Shown in pieces: positions 11,073 to 20,973 of a stretch of DNA of 64,000 nt. The notes under the pieces are model-generated. The model had not been told where the DNA came from. It did not search any database and saw only the letters and a program-made list of their open reading frames with translations. The translations under genes and the position numbers were made by a program. Position 1 is the stretch's first letter; every line of letters begins with the position of its first letter. Source of the DNA: Tolypeutes matacus (taxonomy: Eukaryota > Chordata > Mammalia > Cingulata > Chlamyphoridae); the NCBI GenBank assembly GCA_026826555.1, contig JAKSZT010033094.1:138126-202125 (forward strand). The letters run 5' to 3'.

Positions 11073-11207
11073 CTGGGAACAGAGAGCACACAGCACTGAG
11101 GGTGGAAGCATGGAGCATGAGAGCCCTGCTCCATAGGGAGGAGCCCAGGAAAGCAGGCAAGGCAAGGAGGTATCCAGGTAAGAGGGCCCAAGATACCCCA
11201 CAGGTAC

Positions 11208-11369
11208 CTTCTTGGCGGATGCGCACGTTATCAGTGGATCGCAGCTTACTGCCCTCCCGGAACCACTGGGCAGGCACCTCATCATGGGAGACCTCACAGG
11301 TGAAGGTGGCACCGTCCTTCTCCATCACCTCCACGTCCTCCAAGGGCCTCACGATCTGGATGTGGCGGC
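11208..11369 (-). CDS. OBSCN: OBSCN Ig U7, first half-exon
   Basis: This 162-bp exon encodes the first part of U7. The acceptor is CCCCAG before GC-CGC and the donor GTACCT. It starts GRHIQIVRPLEDVEVMEK, with B-strand Cys in ATFTCEVSHDE and Trp in AQWFREG, and ends VRIRQE plus one base. This domain start is highly characteristic of obscurin. A 135-bp intron follows. The two halves sum to 267 bp. Confidence 0.94.
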
Positions 11370-11578
11370 CTGGGGCAGCGAGGAGGACCCTGTCTCTGGA
11401 AACCCAGAGCTGGCTCCCCCAGTCCTTCCCCGATCCCCCCACCTAACCCCCAATGACCCAGCCTGCAGAGGGCGGGGTGGGGAGGGGGCTAACAGATGGA
11501 GCTAGCCAGTGAAGCCATGTGCTTGGGGCAGCAGTAGGCAAGGAGGCTCTTGCGCCCCACCCTCCCCCCAGCCCTCAC

Positions 11579-11732
11579 CTTGCACCTTCAGGGAGGCAGA
11601 GCTCTGAGCGTCGTGGGCATCGCACACGTACACACCCTGGTCCCCGAGCTCACACCGGTAAATGATGAGGCTCCGGCAGGCGCCCTGGGCCACCACGCCC
11701 ACCATCTTGCCCCCCCGCAGCTCCAAGCCATC
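11579..11732 (-). CDS. OBSCN: OBSCN Ig U6, second half-exon
   Basis: This 154-bp exon completes U6. The acceptor is CCACAG before GAT-GGC, so it starts DGLELRGG, resuming the conserved WLK-DG turn. The donor is GTGAGG, phase 1. The F strand reads GDQGVYVCDAHD, so the whole domain has both core cysteines, plus two more in GACRSLIIYRCELG. With the first half it makes a normal 89-codon Ig. Confidence 0.93.
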
Positions 11733-11804
11733 CTGTGGAGGGAGAACGGGTCAGGGGTCCTGTCAGCACTTGGGTGGGGAGAGGGAGCGGTGGGGAGGTG
11801 GTAC

Positions 11805-11917
11805 CTTCAGCCAGTGCACATCCACGTTGGGACGGGACAGCTCACACTCCAGCATCACCTTCTCCTTCTCGGTGGCCACCACGTCCTGCAGTGGGCGGGT
11901 GAACCTCACAGGCAGCT
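11805..11917 (-). CDS. OBSCN: OBSCN Ig U6, first half-exon
   Basis: This 113-bp exon encodes the N-terminal part of U6. The acceptor is CACCCAG before AG-CTG-CCT and the donor GTACCA. It translates ELPVRFTRPLQDVV, then EKVMLECELS with the B-strand Cys, and ends with VHWLK. The exon stops at the codon boundary after Lys (phase 0) and continues in the exon at 11579-11732 after a 72-bp intron. The two parts total 267 bp, exactly one domain. Confidence 0.92.
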
Positions 11918-12121
11918 CTGGGTGGCAGAAGTGGGAAGGGGGATTAGAAAAAATAGGGCCAGGGAATGTCTTTCCAAAGAGGATCCGGGAGCCAAAGCCA
12001 GAGGGAGTTACACTGAGCTGATGTCAGGGCAAACACCCCCCAGATCACCTGTGCACTCCAACCCCCATGGTCACTGGCCCTCCCGGGTAGGGGCAGGGAG
12101 AGGACAACGCCAGCCAATCAC

Positions 12122-12388
12122 CTGTAACGGTGAGTCTTGCGGAGGTGTGCACACCCTGGGCCCTGAAGGCAATAAGGCCACTGTCCTCCAGCCGCAGCCC
12201 GGAGAGCGTGAGAGTGTGGGTGGGGCCGTGCACGCCCAGGTTGCAAGTGGGTCCTGGCTGGAGCCGCAAGCCGTCGCGTGTCCAGCTGCCCTCCACGTCG
12301 GCGTGTGACAGCTGCACCTCCAGGGTAACCGTGCCCTGTTCCCGTGCCTCCACAGCCTGCAGGCCCCGCACAAGCCGCACTTGGCGCA
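12122..12388 (-). CDS. OBSCN: OBSCN Ig exon U5 (lacks both core Cys)
   Basis: A 267-bp Ig exon in phase 1-1 with acceptor CTGCAG and donor GTGATT. It starts MRQVRLVRGLQAVEAREQG. The B strand reads VTLEVQLS and the F strand DSGLIAFRAQG, so both canonical cysteines are absent. The C-strand Trp is kept (SWTRDGLRL). The overall length and the LEDSG turn motif still mark it clearly as an I-set domain. Confidence 0.93.
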
Positions 12389-12599
12389 CTGCAGGGATGT
12401 TGACCGGGGGATGTTGGGCGCTGAGCCCCTCTGCACCATGGATCCGCCCTCTCAGCCATCTGCACCCCTGCGCCCTGACTTCCTAGAATCCACCTTTCCT
12501 GCGTCCAAGAAGCCCCAGGCCGGTCTGCAGGAACAGGCAGGCCCAGCGGCCTCCCAGGGTGAACCTGCCTCCGCACCTGCTCCACACAGGACCACCGCC

Positions 12600-12793
12600 C
12601 GGTTCGCGCCCTGCACTGTCGCGCCCCCTACTCCCACTTCTGCCCGGTCCCAACGCGCCCCGCCCATACCACCGCACCACGCCCCCACCCTCTCCACCGC
12701 ACCCCGCCCATACCAACCGCGCCCCACCCAGACCACTGCGCCACGCCCGCCACACCACCCGCGCCCCGCCCCGCCGCGCCGCGCCCCGCTCAC
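12600..12793. repeat. C-rich (G-rich on transcript) low-complexity tract beside U4 donor
   Basis: Imperfect repeats of CGCCCCGCCCATACCACCG-type units occur here. On the minus strand, which is the transcribed sense strand, this is a run of GGGG/GGGCG tracts starting within 12 bp of the U4 5' splice site. Confidence 0.8.
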
Positions 12794-13060
12794 TCTCCAC
12801 GTTGAGCTTGGCCTGCGTCTGGTCGTCCGGTGTCTCGCAACCAAAGAAGCCCCGGTCGGAGAACCCCACGTTGTGGAGAACCAAGCGGTGGAGCGTGCCC
12901 TCCGCGTGGATCTCCACGTTCTCGCCGGACGTCAGGGCGGCCGCGTTCCGAGTCCACTTCACCGCCGGCCACGCCCGCGTCAGCTCCACCTCCATGGTCA
13001 CCGAGCTCCGCTCCTCCACTGTCTGCGTCTCCAGCTTCTTTTTGAACAGCACCGGCGCCT
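12794..13060 (-). CDS. OBSCN: OBSCN Ig exon U4 (lacks B-strand Cys)
   Basis: A 267-bp Ig exon in phase 1-1 with acceptor TCCCAG and donor GTGAGC. It starts EAPVLFKKKLETQTVEE. The Trp is in VKWTRN and the F-strand Cys in RGFFGCETPDD, but the B-strand Cys is replaced in VTMEVELT. The last exon base is A, which joins TG of U5 to make ATG (Met). Just past its donor the transcribed strand is extremely G-rich. Confidence 0.93.
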
Positions 13061-13927
13061 CTGGGATTGCAGGAAAGGGGGGGTGCGGGTGAGAGGGGAT
13101 CAGCGCAGCCACCCCATGGCCCCATGTTCCTGCTTCAAGTTGGGTACGGTCCTGGCCACACTCAAGCACTTGGACAGGTGCGAATTTATGGGAGAAAACA
13201 AGCCCAAGACGACTTCTTCTCTGGCCCCTCTCCCACCTGCTGGAAGCCCGCAGGGTGGTCCCTGTGGTGGGGAGCTGGTGAGAAAGGCACTGGCAAACCC
13301 CAGCATCTGTGTTCTAACAGAGTCCACGAATTCGTGGCATGCTCAGGAATGAGAAACAGGCGCTAGTGGGCCTCCCAGTGTCTAGACTGGCCCCTGTGAT
13401 CGTCCCACAAGATAGGAGTCTCTTACTCAATAACCTGCTATGGCTCCCACTTTCTACCAAGTGAAGCACTCACTCTCCCCATGCAAAGAGTGCCTCAGCT
13501 TGTACCTCGCCATCTCTGCCTTTTTCTCCACCAGTCTGCTCTCAGCTGGGCCCAGTCCTCCCTGTGACCTATACACATGAACCTCATCCCTACCTCAAGG
13601 CCATGGCATGCCCTGGACAGAACCCGCTCCCAACCACCTTGGCATCCCTCAGGATCCAGCATGGTGGCCCTGCATCCCCCAGGAAACCTCACAAAACCAT
13701 CCCAGCCTCCACTGACTCCTCCATCTGGAGCCTCAAAGGCACCTACAGGACCCAACCTTCCCCTGCTACAGAGAAGGCAGTGCCCCTCAGGTCTCCCAGC
13801 CCAAATCTGCTTCTCTCTCCAGGCTGACAGACTGCTTCTTCCCTGAGACCAGCGAGACAAGCAGGACACCGGCCAGCACACCTGGGGGCACCTGCCAGAA
13901 GGCGGGCTGGCCACCCACACCTCCTAC
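13061..13927. other. Intron between U3 and U4
   Basis: 867-bp intron of moderate GC. No mobile element or hidden Ig exon was recognised on either strand. Confidence 0.4.
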
Positions 13928-14197
13928 CTCGCACCCTGAGGGCAGCCTCTGATGTGACGCCCTCGGCCTCTGCTGTTATCTGGCCCGCGTCCTCCAGGGC
14001 CAGCCCCAAGATGGTCAGGCTGTGACTGGCGTCACTCTGTGCTATGAGAAACTTGTCGCTGGGCTGCAGCTGAGCGCCGTCCCGATACCAGGTGACTGCG
14101 GCATCGCGGGGGGACACAACGCACTGGAAGGTAGCCTCGCGACCCTCCTCCGCCACCACAACGCTCAGCCCAGACGTGAACTTGACCACACGGGGCA
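13928..14197 (-). CDS. OBSCN: OBSCN Ig exon U3 (lacks F-strand Cys)
   Basis: A 270-bp Ig exon in phase 1-1 with acceptor TCCACAG before TG-CCC and donor GTAGGA. The incoming G completes GTG (Val): VPRVVKFTSGLSVVVAEEG. The B-strand Cys is present (TFQCVVS) and the Trp is in VTWYRDG. The F-strand Y-x-C is replaced by QITAEAEG. The fold is probably kept but without the canonical disulfide. Confidence 0.94.
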
Positions 14198-14366
14198 CTG
14201 TGGAGAGGAACTCGGCTTGAGAGGCAGGCAAGAGGGGTGGGGAGCCCGCAGATGCTGCGGAAATGCCACCTCCTCCAAGCAGCCTTCCCGGGAGGCCTTG
14301 AGCTGTGGCTGGAGGGGACAGCGGCTTCTCAGGCCTGGCCCCGTCCCTCCCCCACTGCCCACATAC

Positions 14367-14633
14367 CGCTGACCGTGAGCCGGGCGCTGGTCCTGTCGTC
14401 ACGGCTCTCGCACACATAATCCCCGGCGTCCTCTGCCCGCAGGCCCGTGATGGTGAGGCAGCGCCGGGGACCATCAGCCGCCATCTGGAACCGCTTGCCG
14501 GCCCGGAGCTGTGTGCTCCCACAGCGCCATACCACCTCCGCTTGGGCCGGGGTCAGCTCGCAGGCCAGCGTCACCGTGCTGCCCAGCTCCCCGCTCACAG
14601 GCTCCAAGGGCCGGGAGAAAGTGGCGCCCACCT
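14367..14633 (-). CDS. OBSCN: OBSCN Ig exon U2
   Basis: A 267-bp Ig exon in phase 1-1 with acceptor TTGCAG and donor GTATGT. It starts EVGATFSRPLEPVSGELG. It has both core cysteines (VTLACEL and DAGDYVCES), with Trp in VVWRCGSTQL and an extra Cys right after that Trp. It is the first cysteine-complete member of the alternating pair pattern that runs to U14. Confidence 0.94.
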
Positions 14634-14787
14634 CTGCAAGCAGCGAGGGGATGTCAGGGCTGGTAAGAGTGGCTGGGGGCTCCAATTGCGAGGACTAGCT
14701 CTGCTCAGACTGGCCCAGCAGCTGGAGCCCCTGCATGGCCTCGCTGGGCTTCCCCCTGCCACAGCTCCCCATTGACTGGCCACTTAC

Positions 14788-15066
14788 CTTCCACCTGGAC
14801 GGCAAAGTCCTGCCTGTGGTCACCCACTTGGCAGCTATAGATGGCGCTGTCCAGGGACTGAGCGCCATGAACCTTCAGTGTGTGGATGCTCCCCAAGCTG
14901 GATGTCTCGTGCCGCTTGCTGCGGCGAATCTCCACGCCATCTTTAAGCCATGCCACGGTGACCGCCGAGGCTGTAGCCAATGTGGCGGTCAGGATGATAT
15001 CCTCATGTTCTTTGACCACCAGAGGCTCCCTGAGAACAGGTCTCTCGAGGGCTCCTGGCTCAGGCT
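14788..15066 (-). CDS. OBSCN: OBSCN Ig exon U1 (lacks B-strand Cys)
   Basis: A 279-bp, 93-codon Ig exon in phase 1-1 with acceptor GCCCAG and donor GTAAGT. It starts EPEPGALERPVLREPLVVKEHED. The C-strand Trp is present (WLKDGVEIRR) and the F strand has SAIYSCQVG. The B-strand cysteine is replaced (ILTATLAT), so the usual intradomain disulfide cannot form. It is the first diverged domain after the VFAKEQ array. Confidence 0.94.
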
Positions 15067-16314
15067 CTGGGCAGGAAGTGGGGGGAGATCAGCCAGTATA
15101 AGAGTGGGAGGACCCCCACATCCCCAGGCCAGGCCCACTTGCCTCCTCAGGGCTGAGCCACCCTTGGAGCCATGCCAGTGGGGAGAGACCTGCCACAGAC
15201 ACCCTCCCTCTGCATTGGCCACCCCAAGCCCCAGCTCCCTGAGCCATAGCCCCTGCTGAGCGAATACAAGGGGGTGAGGGGCAAGACTGGCAGGAGGCCA
15301 GGCTGGGCATTAAGAAGGCACAGCTTTAAGTAGGCCAAGCTCTGCACCACTGGCCCTCGGGCTGACTCTAAGCCAGAATGCAAGGCTTGACACCCCCAGC
15401 GGTCCCGCTCTCCAGCAGTCCCCAGAAGCATCGGCCCCTCAAGCAGGTAACTGCAAAGGAGAGCAAACAGAGACAGCTGCGTTGGAGCCAGAGACAGCAT
15501 TCTGGAAGAGCAGCGGGGAGCCACGGCCAGGAGAAGAGGCAGGGCAGGGACAGGCTGGGCAGCAGGACCGATGTAGCGAGAAAGAGGTGTGCAGCGTCCA
15601 GGAGAGCCCCGAACTGCTGAAGGGTTGGGAGGTCAAGAGGGAGGCAGAGGGGTGAGAGAGCGAAGGCCTCTAGTAGGGTTGCAAAGCGGGGGTCCCCACA
15701 AGGGATCATCCAGGGAGCCACTCCATGAGCAAGGCCCATGGTTCAGAGACCATAGTGCTGGCCCAGCACTGAGGGCACGTCGCAACAGGCTGGTTTTATC
15801 ACCAGTGTAATAACAGGGATTCCATCAGCACAGCAGGGGTGCTAGAACACCCCCCCACACACACACACACACTCTCTCTCTCTCTAGGAGTGAAGCTCGA
15901 TGCATGGGAAGGTCACCAAGCCTCACTGGTGGAGCTGGGGGGGGGGTCAGGAGAGCAAGCAGGGGCAGGGCACAGAGCAGATGGACCCAGCCAGGCCTTC
16001 AGACAGTGAAGGCATCTGAGCAGATCCCAGCACTGAGGGCTGATCACAGGGACAGCCAGGGACAGACATGCTGAGAGTGTCCTCAGCCTGCTGTCCCCTC
16101 TGCCCAAGGCTCCAGAGAGCAGGGCCAGTGCTCCTAGACCAGTCGTCCTTACAACGGACACTGTCCACCCAGCACACCCAAGGCTGAGTGTTGCTAGCTT
16201 TGCAGACTCAGGCACCGACAGCCTACAGATGTCTGCAGAAGCCACAGTGACAGGATTTCAGGCTGGGGAGGATAGAGGTTCTGGGGGGTAGGTAGACTAA
16301 CCAGTGGCAGCAGA
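15067..16314. other. Intron between R12 and U1, left part
   Basis: GC-rich intron sequence. Apart from a CA/CT simple repeat near 15851-15885 I recognise nothing, and I see no Ig-like exon with splice sites. Confidence 0.4.
15851..15885. repeat. (C)n(CA)n(CT)n microsatellite
   Basis: A compound run of C, CA and CT dinucleotides of about 35 bp in the intron between R12 and U1. Confidence 0.9.
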
Positions 16315-16316
16315 TA

Positions 16317-18678
16317 CAGGCACACATCAATTTCTTGCACACTGTTTTAGGCAGAAATTGCATTTTTTACAAACTGAAGGTTTGTGGCAACCCTGCATGG
16401 AGCAAGTCTCTTAGAACCATTTTCCCAATAGCTTGTGCTCACTTCATGTCTCTGTGTCACATTTTGGTAATTCTCACATTCGAAACTTTTTCATTATTGT
16501 TATATGTATTCTTTTCATCTGTGATCAGTGGTCACTATTGTGCTACTTTTTTTGTATATTGGGTATATTTGTATATTTTTGTGTATTGTGTTACTATTGT
16601 GTTACTCTGTTACTATTGTCCTTGTTTGGTGGCACAACAAACTGCACCCATATAAGAGGGCAAACTTGATAAATAAATATTGTGTATGTTCTGACTGCCC
16701 CCACCTATCTCTCTATGGGTCTCTCTATTCCCTGAGATACAATAATATTGACATTAGGCCAATTAATAACCCTACAACAGCCTCTAAGTGTTCAAGTGAA
16801 AGGAAGAATTCCCATCTCTCACTTTAAGGTCAAAAGCTAGAAATGACTAAGCTTAGTGAAGAAGGCATGTCGAAAGCCAAGATAGGCCAAAAGCTGGGCC
16901 TCTTGCACCAGTTAGCCAAGCTGTGAATGCAAAGGAAAAGTTCTTGAAGGAAATTAAAAGTGCTACTCCAGTGAACACACAAATAATAAGAAAGCGAAAC
17001 AGCCTTTTTGCTGATATGAAGAAAGTGGTCTGGAGAGAAGATCAAGCCAGCCACCATATTCCCTTAAGCCTAATCTAGAGCAAGGACTTCACTCTCTTCA
17101 ATTTTTTGAAGGCTGAGAGAGGTGGGAAAACTGCAGAAGAAAAGTCTGAAGCTAGTAGAGGTTGGTTCATATGGTTTAAGGAAAGGCACTGTCTTCCATA
17201 ACATCAAAGTGCAAGGTGAAGCAGCAAGTGCTGATGTAGAAGCTGCAGCAAGTTATCTAGATGATCTATCTAGGATAATTGGTGAAGGTGGCTACACTAA
17301 ACAACAAATTTGCAATACAGATGAAACAGCCTTCTACTGGAAAAAGATGCCTGGCTTCAAAGCTTCAAAGGACCGGCGGACACTCTTGTTAGTAGCTAGT
17401 GCAGCTAATGAGTTTAAGTTGAAGCCAATGCTCATTTATCATTTTGAAAATCCTAGGGCCCTTAAGAACTATGCTAAATCTACATTGCCTGTGCTGCTCT
17501 ATATTATAAATGGAACAACAAAGCGTGACAGCAACATCTGTTTACAACATGGTTTACTGAAAATGTTAAGCCCATTTTTGAGATCTACTGCTTGGAAAAA
17601 AAGATTCCTTTTAAAATATTACTGCTCATTGACAATGCACCTGGTTGCTCAAGACCTCTAATGGAGCTATACAAGACAAAAGTTGTTTTCATGGCTGCTA
17701 ACACAATATCCATTCTGCAGCCCAGGGATCAAGGAGTCATTTCATCTTTCAAGTCTTATTTAAGAAAAACACGTCATAAGGCTATAGCTGCCATACATAG
17801 TGATTCCTCTGATAGATCTGGGCACTGTAAATGGAAAACCTGGAAAGGATTTGCCATTTTCAACTCATGGGAGGAGGGCAAAATATCAACATTCACAGGA
17901 GTTTGGAAGAGGCTGATTTCAACCCTCATGGGTGACTTCGAGGGGTTCAAGACTTCAGTGGAGGAAGTAACTGCAGATGTGGTGGAAATAGCAAGAGAAC
18001 TAGAATTAGAAGTGGAGCCTGTAGATGTGACTGAATTGCCACAATCACATGATAAAACTTGAATGGATGAAGAGTTGCTTCTTATGGATGAGCAAAAAAA
18101 AGTGGTTTCTTGAGTGAAGATGCTGTGCACATTGTTGAAATGACAACAGAGGATTTAGAATATTACATGGACTTAGATGATAAAGCAGTGGCATGGTTTG
18201 AGAAGATGGACTCCAATTTTGAAAGAAATTCTACTGTGGGTAAAATGCTTATCAAACAGCATTACATGCTACAGAGAAATCTTTCATGAAAGGAAGAGTC
18301 TGTTGATACAGCAAACGTCATGTTTCTCTTATTTTCTGAAATTGCCACAGCCACCCCAACTTTCCAGCAACCACCATTCTGATCAGTCAGCAACCATCAA
18401 CATCAAGGCAAGACCCTCCACAACCAAAAAGATATGACTCGTTGAAGGCTCGTTGATGGTTAGCATCTATTTTTTAGCAATAAGTATTTTTAAATAACAT
18501 ACATATATTGGATTCTTTAGACATAATGCTATTGCACACTTAAAAGACTATAGTATAATGTAAACGTTACTTTTATATGCACTGGGAAACCAAAAAATTG
18601 TGTGACTTGCTTTATTGTGATACTCGCTTTACTGCTGTGGTCTGGCACCAAACGTGCAATATCTCTAAGGTGTGCCTG
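16317..18678 (+). mobile_element. Tigger1-like DNA transposon, 2.36 kb
   Basis: A near full-length pogo/Tc1-mariner superfamily element. It starts CAGGCACAC and ends GTGTGCCTG, flanked by TA duplications at 16315-16316 and 18679-18680. The 3' terminal repeat (TATCTCTAAGGTGTGCCTG) fits the Tigger1 end, while the 5' inner part is decayed. Non-coding ends and a Tigger-type transposase remnant are recognised. It lies in the intron between R12 and U1, opposite to the gene. Confidence 0.92.
16833..18438 (+). pseudogene. Dead Tigger1 transposase
   Basis: DDE-type transposase remnant. Fragments are in different frames: 17122-17661 includes [21 protein letters not shown] (first catalytic Asp region), and 17592-18062 includes [12 protein letters not shown] (second Asp region) and [16 protein letters not shown]. 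The N-terminal helix-turn-helix region near 16840-17040 is interrupted by a stop. Frameshifts and stops make it inactive. Confidence 0.85.
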
Positions 18679-18876
18679 TACCAGGAAAGTCCTGGAGAGG
18701 GGCTGGGCCCCAAGCACCCACAGTACCCTGGCAGTAGGCAGAACCCTGGGTCCAGAGGCCACCACCAGAAGCCCCCACACAGCTCCCAACACAAGGGGGA
18801 ATAGTCAAACCCTGCTGAGAAAACCCTGCATATTCTTTAGGTCTTCTTGCCGTCTCCACACAAACCTGAGACCCAC

Positions 18877-19152
18877 CTGTGACATCCAGGCAGAAAGAGA
18901 CCTTCTGGCCCCCGGCCTCACAGCTGTATACCCCAGCATCCGCCTTGCCCGCCTGCTGCACCACCAGTCGCCGCTCACGGCCCGTGGCCTCCACACTCAC
19001 TCTCGGGCTCACACTCAGCTTCTTCCCATCCTTATACCACGTCACCTCCGTCTGGGCCTGGGCCACCTCGCAGCTCAATGTAACGTTGGCCCCTGCCTGA
19101 GCCTGCACTTCGCTGCGTGCTGGCTGCTCCTTGGCAAACACCACTGCAGGCT
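18877..19152 (-). CDS. OBSCN: OBSCN Ig exon R12 (last array copy)
   Basis: A 276-bp Ig exon in phase 1-1 with donor GTGGGT and acceptor CACCAG before AG-CCT-GCA. It reads EPAVVFAKEQPARSEV, ANVTLSC, RVSVEATGRERR and DAGVYSC. Cys28/Trp39/Cys78 are intact, with an extra Cys at 88. The upstream flank is B-type, but the downstream flank is unlike X or Y, so this copy marks the 3' edge of the duplicated array. The next intron carries Tigger1 and leads to the diverged Ig block. Confidence 0.95.
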
Positions 19153-20973
19153 CTGGTGGACAGGGTGGGAGACACTAGGTCAGAGGCAGGGAGGGACACA
19201 CAGGATTAAACATCATCTAAGTCAGGAAAGCAGCACTGTGGAAAAAAGGCCTGGAAGGGGAGGCAGAAGAACCAGAAGCTTCTCCACGCTCTGCCACAAG
19301 CTGTGTGGACAGAGCAAGTCCATTCCCTTTCTGAGCAATAACTTAACACAATCTATCCATACATTCTAGGCTGACAGGAGATGGGATGTCTCTAGACAGG
19401 GATGTTTTTGTAAGACATCTTGTGTATATACTGTCCTCTAGGAGGGGAACTGCTGGGTCATGTGCTGGCAAACCTTCAACCTTGATAGATGATGCCAGTG
19501 TTTTCCAAAATGACTGTCCAAGTCATTTTCACCACCTGTGCATGAGAGTTCCTGCACGATCATCCTTGATGATCCTTAGCTTGGTCAACTGTTGTACCTT
19601 CTGGCCACTGGGTGCATGTGTACCTCACTGTTGCCTTAATTTACATTTTCCTGTAAACAACTACAGTGGAGCACCTTTTCCAAAGTTTATTGGGCATTTT
19701 TGTTCCTTCCACAATGGCATCACTTTTCAAGATTGCTGCATTTTTAATAGTGCGGGCTTTTTCTCGTTGATTCTTAAGGAACTGTTCATATATTTTGAAT
19801 GCTAAGAGCTTTGACAGGAATGTGTACTGTTATCCACCTTTGTGCCTGGCCTTTTCACTCTCTTACAGTGTCTTCTGATGAAGCAAAGTTCTTAGTTTTA
19901 ATGTCAAATATGTCAATCTTGTTCTGTTTGGTTGGTACACTTCATGTATACTTTTAAGAAATCTTTCCTTCCCCTGATGTCATTAAGTAATCTATGTTAT
20001 CTGCAAAGATCTTTTTGGTTTTACCTTAACATACTGAGGTCTCAAGTCCAGCTGAAGTTGATTTTTATGTGTGGTGTGAGGTAGGGGTCCAATTATATTT
20101 TTCTCATATGGTTGAATGGTCCTTGCACAGGCACCATATGGTAAAACAAAAGGAGGGCCAATTTATGTACAGGTTTTTCTAAGTTCACTTCTATTCCTTT
20201 TGTCTGTTTATTTGTCCTTCTATTGATAACCAGCTATCTTAATTACTTAGCTTTTTAATAAGTCCTGATATCTGGTAGAGCAAATGCTCTCACTTTCTTC
20301 TTCAAGGGTGGCTTGGCTATACTTGACCCTTGGAATCAGCCTGTCAGTTTTAACATAAGCCCCTCCTGAGAGAAAACATCTTTTTGGACTTTGGGAATGA
20401 ACCTCTTTCGGACTACCATGAGTATCTCTACACTTATTTAGATCTTCTTTACTTTAACTCAAAATGTTTAATAATTTTCCCCCTCAGGGGCCTTAAACGT
20501 TTTATATTAGTCTCAGAATTACAAATGTGATACTTTTGATGTTATTGTATATATTTTAAATTTTCATTTTGCAATTGTTGATTCCTAGTACATAGTTATA
20601 GGAGTGGGTTTTTGTATATTGATTTCTTTATCAAGCAATCTTGCTCAACTCTCTCACTAACTACAGTAATTTACCTTCTGACTTTTCTGCATTTGTAATC
20701 ATATCATCTGTGGATGACACTTTATTTCATTTCCTTCTTTCTGTACTGCACAATTTTGGATATATACGTACAGTAGGCATCCTTGTTGTGTTCCAACTCT
20801 GAGCGAGAGCTTTCAAATTTTTACTTTAAGTACAATGTTTTCTGCACTGTACAGATTAAGGAAATGCCCTTTTATTTCTAGTTCATTAAGAATTTTTTAA
20901 ATCAAGGATGAAGGTTAAATTTTATCAAATACTTTTTCTGCACTTATGATGTTAAACTACATCAGTTTTTCAA

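Noticed and set aside
15067..16314. Hidden Ig exon between R12 and U1
   Set aside because: No frame on the minus strand shows the Cys-Trp-DxGxYxC pattern with splice sites of the right phase.
17122..18062. Functional host gene of transposase origin
   Set aside because: Frame changes and stops, plus intact element ends with TA duplications, show a dead Tigger1 transposon.
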